Assembly (NCBI GenBank): GCA_022818135.1
Contig: JAFMSR010000017.1
Coordinates: 1,436,002 to 1,500,001, forward strand
Source: Saxidomus purpurata
Taxonomy: Eukaryota; Mollusca; Bivalvia; Venerida; Veneridae
Direction of reading: 5' to 3'
DNA: 64,000 nt
Shown: in pieces, positions 59,858 to 64,000 of the stretch
Layout: each line of letters starts with the position of its first letter
How positions within the stretch are numbered: the stretch's first letter is position 1
The notes under the pieces: model-generated
Told to the model about the DNA's origin: nothing
What the model saw: the letters and a program-made list of their open reading frames with translations, nothing else
The model's database searches: none
Program-made: the position numbers and the translations under genes

Positions 59858-59993
59858 AAATAAATAGACTGTGTCTACAGTATTCATCTCAGAAGTTCCT
59901 GAATTTTTCAATGAAGAGAGACGCATATTTTCGATCTAGTGCTTAAGACTCAATACACCTTTTACTCACCACGTATTAAATATAGCGGGCGCA
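59858..59993. mobile_element. 136-bp insertion in a right-arm unit
   Basis: It interrupts the conserved 'gaatataagatataaaata' spacer and is flanked by ATAAG on both sides (59853-59857, 59994-59998). No inverted ends seen. Confidence 0.5.
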
Positions 59994-61348
59994 ATAAGAT
60001 ATAAAATATTAAAATGAAAGGGCGTGTATTTATTGTTTCTACGCATAATACGTGTTTCTGTCGTATTTTAAAAAAGCATTTCATTCAATACAGCAAAATC
60101 TTATTTTAAGTGTCGGCCGCTAATGAACTGCTGGTCTGCTGGTCTGCTGGTCTTCTGAGCTGCTTAACTGCTGGTCTGCTGGTCTGCTGTTCAATATAGA
60201 ACAATCTTAAACTTAAGTTTCGACTGCTGATCTGCTGGTCTGCTGAGCTGCTGGTCTGCTGGTCTGCTGTTCTGCTGGTCTGCTGGTCTGCTGAGTTGCT
60301 GGGCTGCTTGCAGCGAAAAGTCTGCTAGCAACGAAAACTCTTCAAGTAACGGAAACTAATGAATACCGGTATAAGATATAAAATATCAAAATGTATATTA
60401 ATTGTAACTACGAATAATTCGTGCTTCTGTCGTATTTTAAATGTCAATTTCATTCAATATAACTTTGAGGTTTTGGCTGCTGATCTGCTGATCTGCTGGT
60501 CTGCTGGGCTGCTGGCAGCGAAAAGTCTGCTTGCAACGAAAACTCTTCAAATAACGTAAACTTATGAATATAAAATATAAAATATAAAAATGAAAGGGCG
60601 TGTATATTATTTGTATCTACGCATAATTCGTGCTTCTGAAGTATTTAAAACATCCATTTCATTCAATATAGCACAATCTTAAACTTTAAAGTTTCGACTG
60701 CTGAACTGCTGGTCTGCTGGTCTGCTCAGCTGCTGATCTGCTGATCTGCTGAGCTGGTGGTCTGCTGAATTGCTGGGCTGCTTGCAGCGAAAGCTCTTAA
60801 CTAACGGAAACTAATGAATATAAGATATAAAATATCAAAATGAAAGAGCGTGTTTATTTATTGTGTCTACGTATAATTCGTGCTTATGTCGTACTTTTGA
60901 GAAAAAAAACCTATTTCATTCAATATAGCAAAACTTTGAAGTTTCGGCTGCTGAACTGCTAGTCTGCTGAGCTGCTGAGCTGCTGGTCTGCTGAGCTGCT
61001 GAGTTGCTGGGCTGTTGGCAGCGAAAAGTCTGCTTGCATCGAAAACTCTTCAAGTAATGGAAACAAATGCATACCGGTATAAGATATAAAATACCAAAAT
61101 GTATATTTATTGTATCTACGTATAGTTCGTGCTTCTGTCGATTTTTTGAGAAAAAAAAACCTATTTCATTCAATATAGCAAAACTTTGAAGTTTCGGCTG
61201 CTGAACTGCTAGTCTGCTGAGCTGCTGGTCTGCTGGTCTGCTGAGTTGCTGGGCTGTTGGCAGCGAAAAGTCTGCTTGCATCGAAAACTCTTCAAGTAAC
61301 GGAAACAAATGAATACCGGTATAAGATATAAAATACCAAAATGTATAT

Positions 61349-61537
61349 TACAGTAAACTCCGTATATAACGACTCCGGATATAGCAAAATTCCGATTATA
61401 AGAAACAAATTTTTCTATGCCGGATTTTTTTTCTTTGTTGGTTTATATAAAAATGTTATACGGATATAACAAACTGCGGATATAAGGAACATATTTAAAT
61501 GGTCCCAGGGAGTTCGTTATATACGGAGTTTACTGTA
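61349..61537. mobile_element. Tc1/mariner-type MITE inserted in the right arm
   Basis: 189 bp bounded by TA, with ends CAGTAAACTCCGTATATAAC inverted at the right. It sits exactly within 'atgtatatTAattgta', which is uninterrupted in the units at ~62130, 62475 and 62780, so the TA duplication is directly visible. Confidence 0.9.
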
Positions 61538-63714
61538 ATTGTATTTACGCATAATTTGTGCTTCTGTCGTATTTTAAACATCCATTTCATTTAATATAGG
61601 ACAATCTTAAACTTTCAAGTTTCGGCTGCTGATCTGCTGATCTGCTGAGCTGCTGGTCTGCTGAGCTGCTGAGCTGCTAGTCTGCTGGTCTGCTGAGCTG
61701 CTGGTTTGCTGAGCTGCTGATCTGCTGGTCTGCTGAGCTGCTGGTCTGCTGAGCTGCTGAGTTGCTGAGTTGCTGGGCTGCAGGCAGCGAAAAGTCTGTT
61801 GCAGCGAAAGTAACGTAAACATATGAATATAAAATATAAAATATCAAAATGAAAGGGCGCGTATTTATTGTTTCTACGCATGATTCGTGATTCTGTCGTA
61901 TTAAAAAAAACAAAAAACATTTCATTCAATATAGCACAATCTTAAACTTTGAAGTTTCGGCTGCTGAACTGCTGGTCTGCTAGTCTGCTAGTCTGCTGGT
62001 CTGCTGAGCTGCTGAATTGCTGGTCTGCTGAGTTGCTGGGCTGCTGGCAGCGAAAAGTCTGCTTGCATCAAAAACTCTTCAAGTAACGGAAACAAATGAA
62101 TACCGGTATAAGATATAAAATACCAAAATGTATATTAATTGTATCTACGCATTATTTGTGCTTCTGTTGTATTTTAAACATCCATTTCATTCAATATAGC
62201 ACAGTCTTAAACTTTGAAGTTTCGGCTGCTGATCTGCTGAGCTGCTGGTCTGCTAGTCTGCTGAGCTGCTGAGCTGCTGGTCTGCTGAGCTGCTAGTCTG
62301 CTGAGCTGCTAGTCTGCTGAGCTGCTGGGCGGCTGGTCTGCTGAGCTGCTGGTCTGCTGGGCTGCTGGTCTGCTGAGTTGCTGGGCTGCTGGCAGCGAAA
62401 AGTCTGCTTGCATCAAAAACTCTTCAAGTAACGGAAACAAATGAATACCGGTATAAGATATAAAATACCAAAATGTATATTAATTGTATCTACGCATAAT
62501 TTGTGCTTCTGTCGTATTTTAAACACCCATTTCATTCAATATCGCACAATCTTAAACTTTGAAGTTTCGGCTGTTGATCTGCTGAGCTGCTGGTCTGCTG
62601 AGCTGCTAGTCTGCTGAGCTGCTGAGCTGCTAGTCTGCTGAGCTGCTGAGCTGCTGGTCTGCTGAGCGGCTGGTCTGCTGAGTTGCTGGGCTGCTGGCAG
62701 CGAAAAGTCTGCTTGCATCAAAAACTCTTCAAGTAACGGAAACAAATGAATACCGGTATAAGATATAAAATACCAAAATGTATATTAATTGTATCTACGC
62801 ATAATTTGTGCTTCTGTCGTATTTTAAACATCCATTTCATTCAATAAAGCACAATCTTAAACTTTGAAGTTTCGGCTGCTGATCTGCTGATCTGCTGAGC
62901 TGCTGGTCTGCTGAGCTGCTGAGCTGCTAGTCTGCTGAGCTGCTGAGCTGCTGGTCTGCTAGTCTGCTGAGCTGCTAGTCTGCTGAGCGGCTGGTCTGCT
63001 GAGTTGCTGGACTGCTGGCAGCGAAAAGTCTGCTTGCAACGAAAACTCTTCAAGTAACGTAAACTTATGAATATAAGATATAAAATATCAAAATGAAAAG
63101 GCGTGTATTTATTGTTTCTTCGCATAATTCGTGCTTCTGTCGTATTTTTGGAAAAAAAACATTTCATTCAATATAGCACAATGTTAAACTTTGAAGTTCG
63201 GCTGCTGAACTGCTAAGCTGCTGGTCTGCTGAGCTGCTAGTCTGCTGAGCTGCTGGCTTGCTGAGCGGCTGGTCTGCTGAGTTGCTGGGCTGCTGACAGC
63301 AAAAAGTCTGCTTGCAACGAAAACTCTTCAAGTAACGTAAACTTATGAATATAAAATATCAAAATGAAACGCCGTGTATTTGTTGTTTCTTCGCATAATT
63401 CGTGCTTCTGTCGTATTTTTGAAAAAAATACAACATTTTATTCAATATAGCACAATATTAAACTTTGAAGTTTCGGCTGCTGAACAGCTGGTCTGCTGGT
63501 CTGCTGAGCTGCTGGTCTGCTGAGCTGCTGAGTTGTTGGGCTGCTGTCAGCGAAAAGTCTGCTTGCAGCGAAAACTCTTCAAGTAACGGAAACTAATGAA
63601 AACCGGTATAAGATATAAAATATCAAAATAAAATAGCGTGTACATGTATATTAATTGTATCTACGCATAATTCGTGCTTCTGTCGTATTTTAAACATACA
63701 TTTCATTCAATATA

Positions 63715-63970
63715 GCTAAGTTCACGCTGCTAGGCTGCTAAGCTGCCAGTCTGCCAAGTTCTCGCTGCAAGGCTGCTAAGCTGCCAGTCTGCCAAGTTCA
63801 CGCTGCTACGCTGCCAGTCTGCCAAGTTCACGCTGCTACGCTGTCAGTCTGCCAGTCTGCCAAGTTCACGCTGCTACGCTGCCAGTCTGCCAAGTTCACG
63901 CTGCTACGCTGCCAGTCTGCTAGTCTGCCAAGTTCACGCTGCTACGCTGCCAGTCTGCCAACTTCACGAA
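63715..63970 (-). repeat. Right terminal 8-bp array of the foldback element
   Basis: Inverted counterpart of 54006-54412 (CTGCCAAGTTCACGCTGCTA units), shorter by about 150 bp. Confidence 0.9.
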
Positions 63971-63973
63971 AAT

Positions 63974-63982
63974 TAATATGAT
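63974..63982 (+). repeat. 9-bp target duplication, right (TAATATGAT)
   Basis: Identical to 53994-54002. Confidence 0.75.
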
Positions 63983-64000
63983 TACTAAAACAAAATATTT

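Larger units (their letters stand above)
58481..63712 (-). repeat. Right arm: about 16 inverted ~300-bp composite units
   Basis: Same unit as the left arm in opposite orientation. Boundaries (CTTTGAAGTTTCGGCTGCTG or close variants) are near 58637, 59213, 59449, 59718, 60112, 60215, 60470, 60700, 60945, 61195, 61615, 61957, 62218, 62565, 62868, 63197 and 63470. An extra non-repeat stretch interrupts it at about 58725-58990, and two small insertions at 59858-59993 and 61349-61537. Units near the outer end are the most alike. Confidence 0.9.
54003..63973. mobile_element. Giant foldback (FB-like) element, 9.97 kb
   Basis: The whole segment is a large inverted structure. The left end reads ATGTTCGTGAAGTTGGCAG; the right end, read inward, is ATTTTCGTGAAGTTGGCAG. 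Each arm has a terminal array of 8-bp units (GGCAGACT/AGCAGCGT), then many ~300-bp units made of an AT-rich spacer plus an array of CAGCAGCT/CAGCAGAC 8-mers. The arms are unequal (about 3 kb and 5.5 kb) around a ~1.5-kb unique centre. The 9-bp direct repeat TAATATGAT lies at both ends. Long inverted repeats built of tandem sub-repeats plus a 9-bp duplication is the architecture of Drosophila FB elements, linked through NOF to Mutator-like transposases. No transposase is visible here, so it is probably non-autonomous. Reading frames of Q/S/A-rich type in the arms are by-products of the 8-bp repeats. Confidence 0.85.

Noticed and set aside
54496..63167. Many Q/S/A-rich frames (QLSRPAAQQTSS-type) resembling low-complexity proteins
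   Set aside because: They are translations of the 8-bp CAG-rich arrays in both arms and occur in mirrored form; no independent coding evidence.
54003..63973. CRISPR-like array (regular repeats with spacers)
   Set aside because: Eukaryotic context, spacers are conserved copies rather than unique, units are inverted between arms, and no cas genes exist.

Overview
This is a eukaryotic, intron-rich, AT-rich, repeat-dominated genomic window. It most likely comes from a bivalve mollusc, possibly a venerid clam. That is an inference from the expanded innate-recognition families present (WSC domains, C-type lectins), from tRNA-derived SINEs with the bivalve-style 3' tail GCTTTCTTCACAATCGAGC, and from dispersed repeats carrying the 'gacggacggacagacggac' tail. 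No bacterial-style operons, RNA genes or CRISPR arrays were seen. Two 500-base N blocks (7787-8286, 29706-30205) are fixed-size assembly gaps.

Genes are few, and most sit in the left half. A WSC-domain gene runs on + (exons 1944-2104, 3280-3406, 3577-3716, 6140-6272); its splice phases join correctly and each domain is a phase 1-1 module. A secreted C-type lectin gene (copy A) runs on - from its signal-peptide exon at 14352 down to 8672; its last exon is not visible and may lie in the gap. A paralogous lectin (copy B) shows an almost identical exon at 28133-28231 and probably ends in the exon at 18852-19096. Its other exons are hidden by, or lie beyond, the second gap. At 48175-48570 (-) is the first coding exon of an unrecognised basic, low-complexity protein.

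Between and inside these genes is a dense layer of nested mobile DNA. Copy B's long intron holds a broken Penelope-like reverse transcriptase (19.9-21.5 kb), an 18-bp minisatellite, and a 4.7-kb element with inverted ends and TTAA targets (22588-27320). That element contains a foldback MITE with a 9-bp target duplication and a 380-bp unit in triplicate. Copy B also carries an 894-bp hAT-like insertion whose empty site is preserved in copy A.

The middle (30-47 kb) is almost gene-free. It holds a 32-bp tandem repeat built around TGACGTCA, a palindromic GAATGTCG cluster, a ~40-copy 39-bp satellite (44.3-45.95 kb) abutting a TTAA-type MITE, several tRNA-derived SINEs and small hairpin elements. 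At 49-54 kb are more SINEs, two of them with clear 10-11 bp target duplications.

The last 10 kb is the most striking object. It is a single inverted structure (54003-63973) whose two unequal arms are built from ~300-bp units carrying arrays of degenerate 8-bp CAG-rich repeats. It is capped at both ends by a second 8-bp array type and flanked by a perfect 9-bp direct repeat, TAATATGAT. It has the architecture of a foldback (FB-like, possibly MULE-related) transposon with a ~1.5-kb unique centre.
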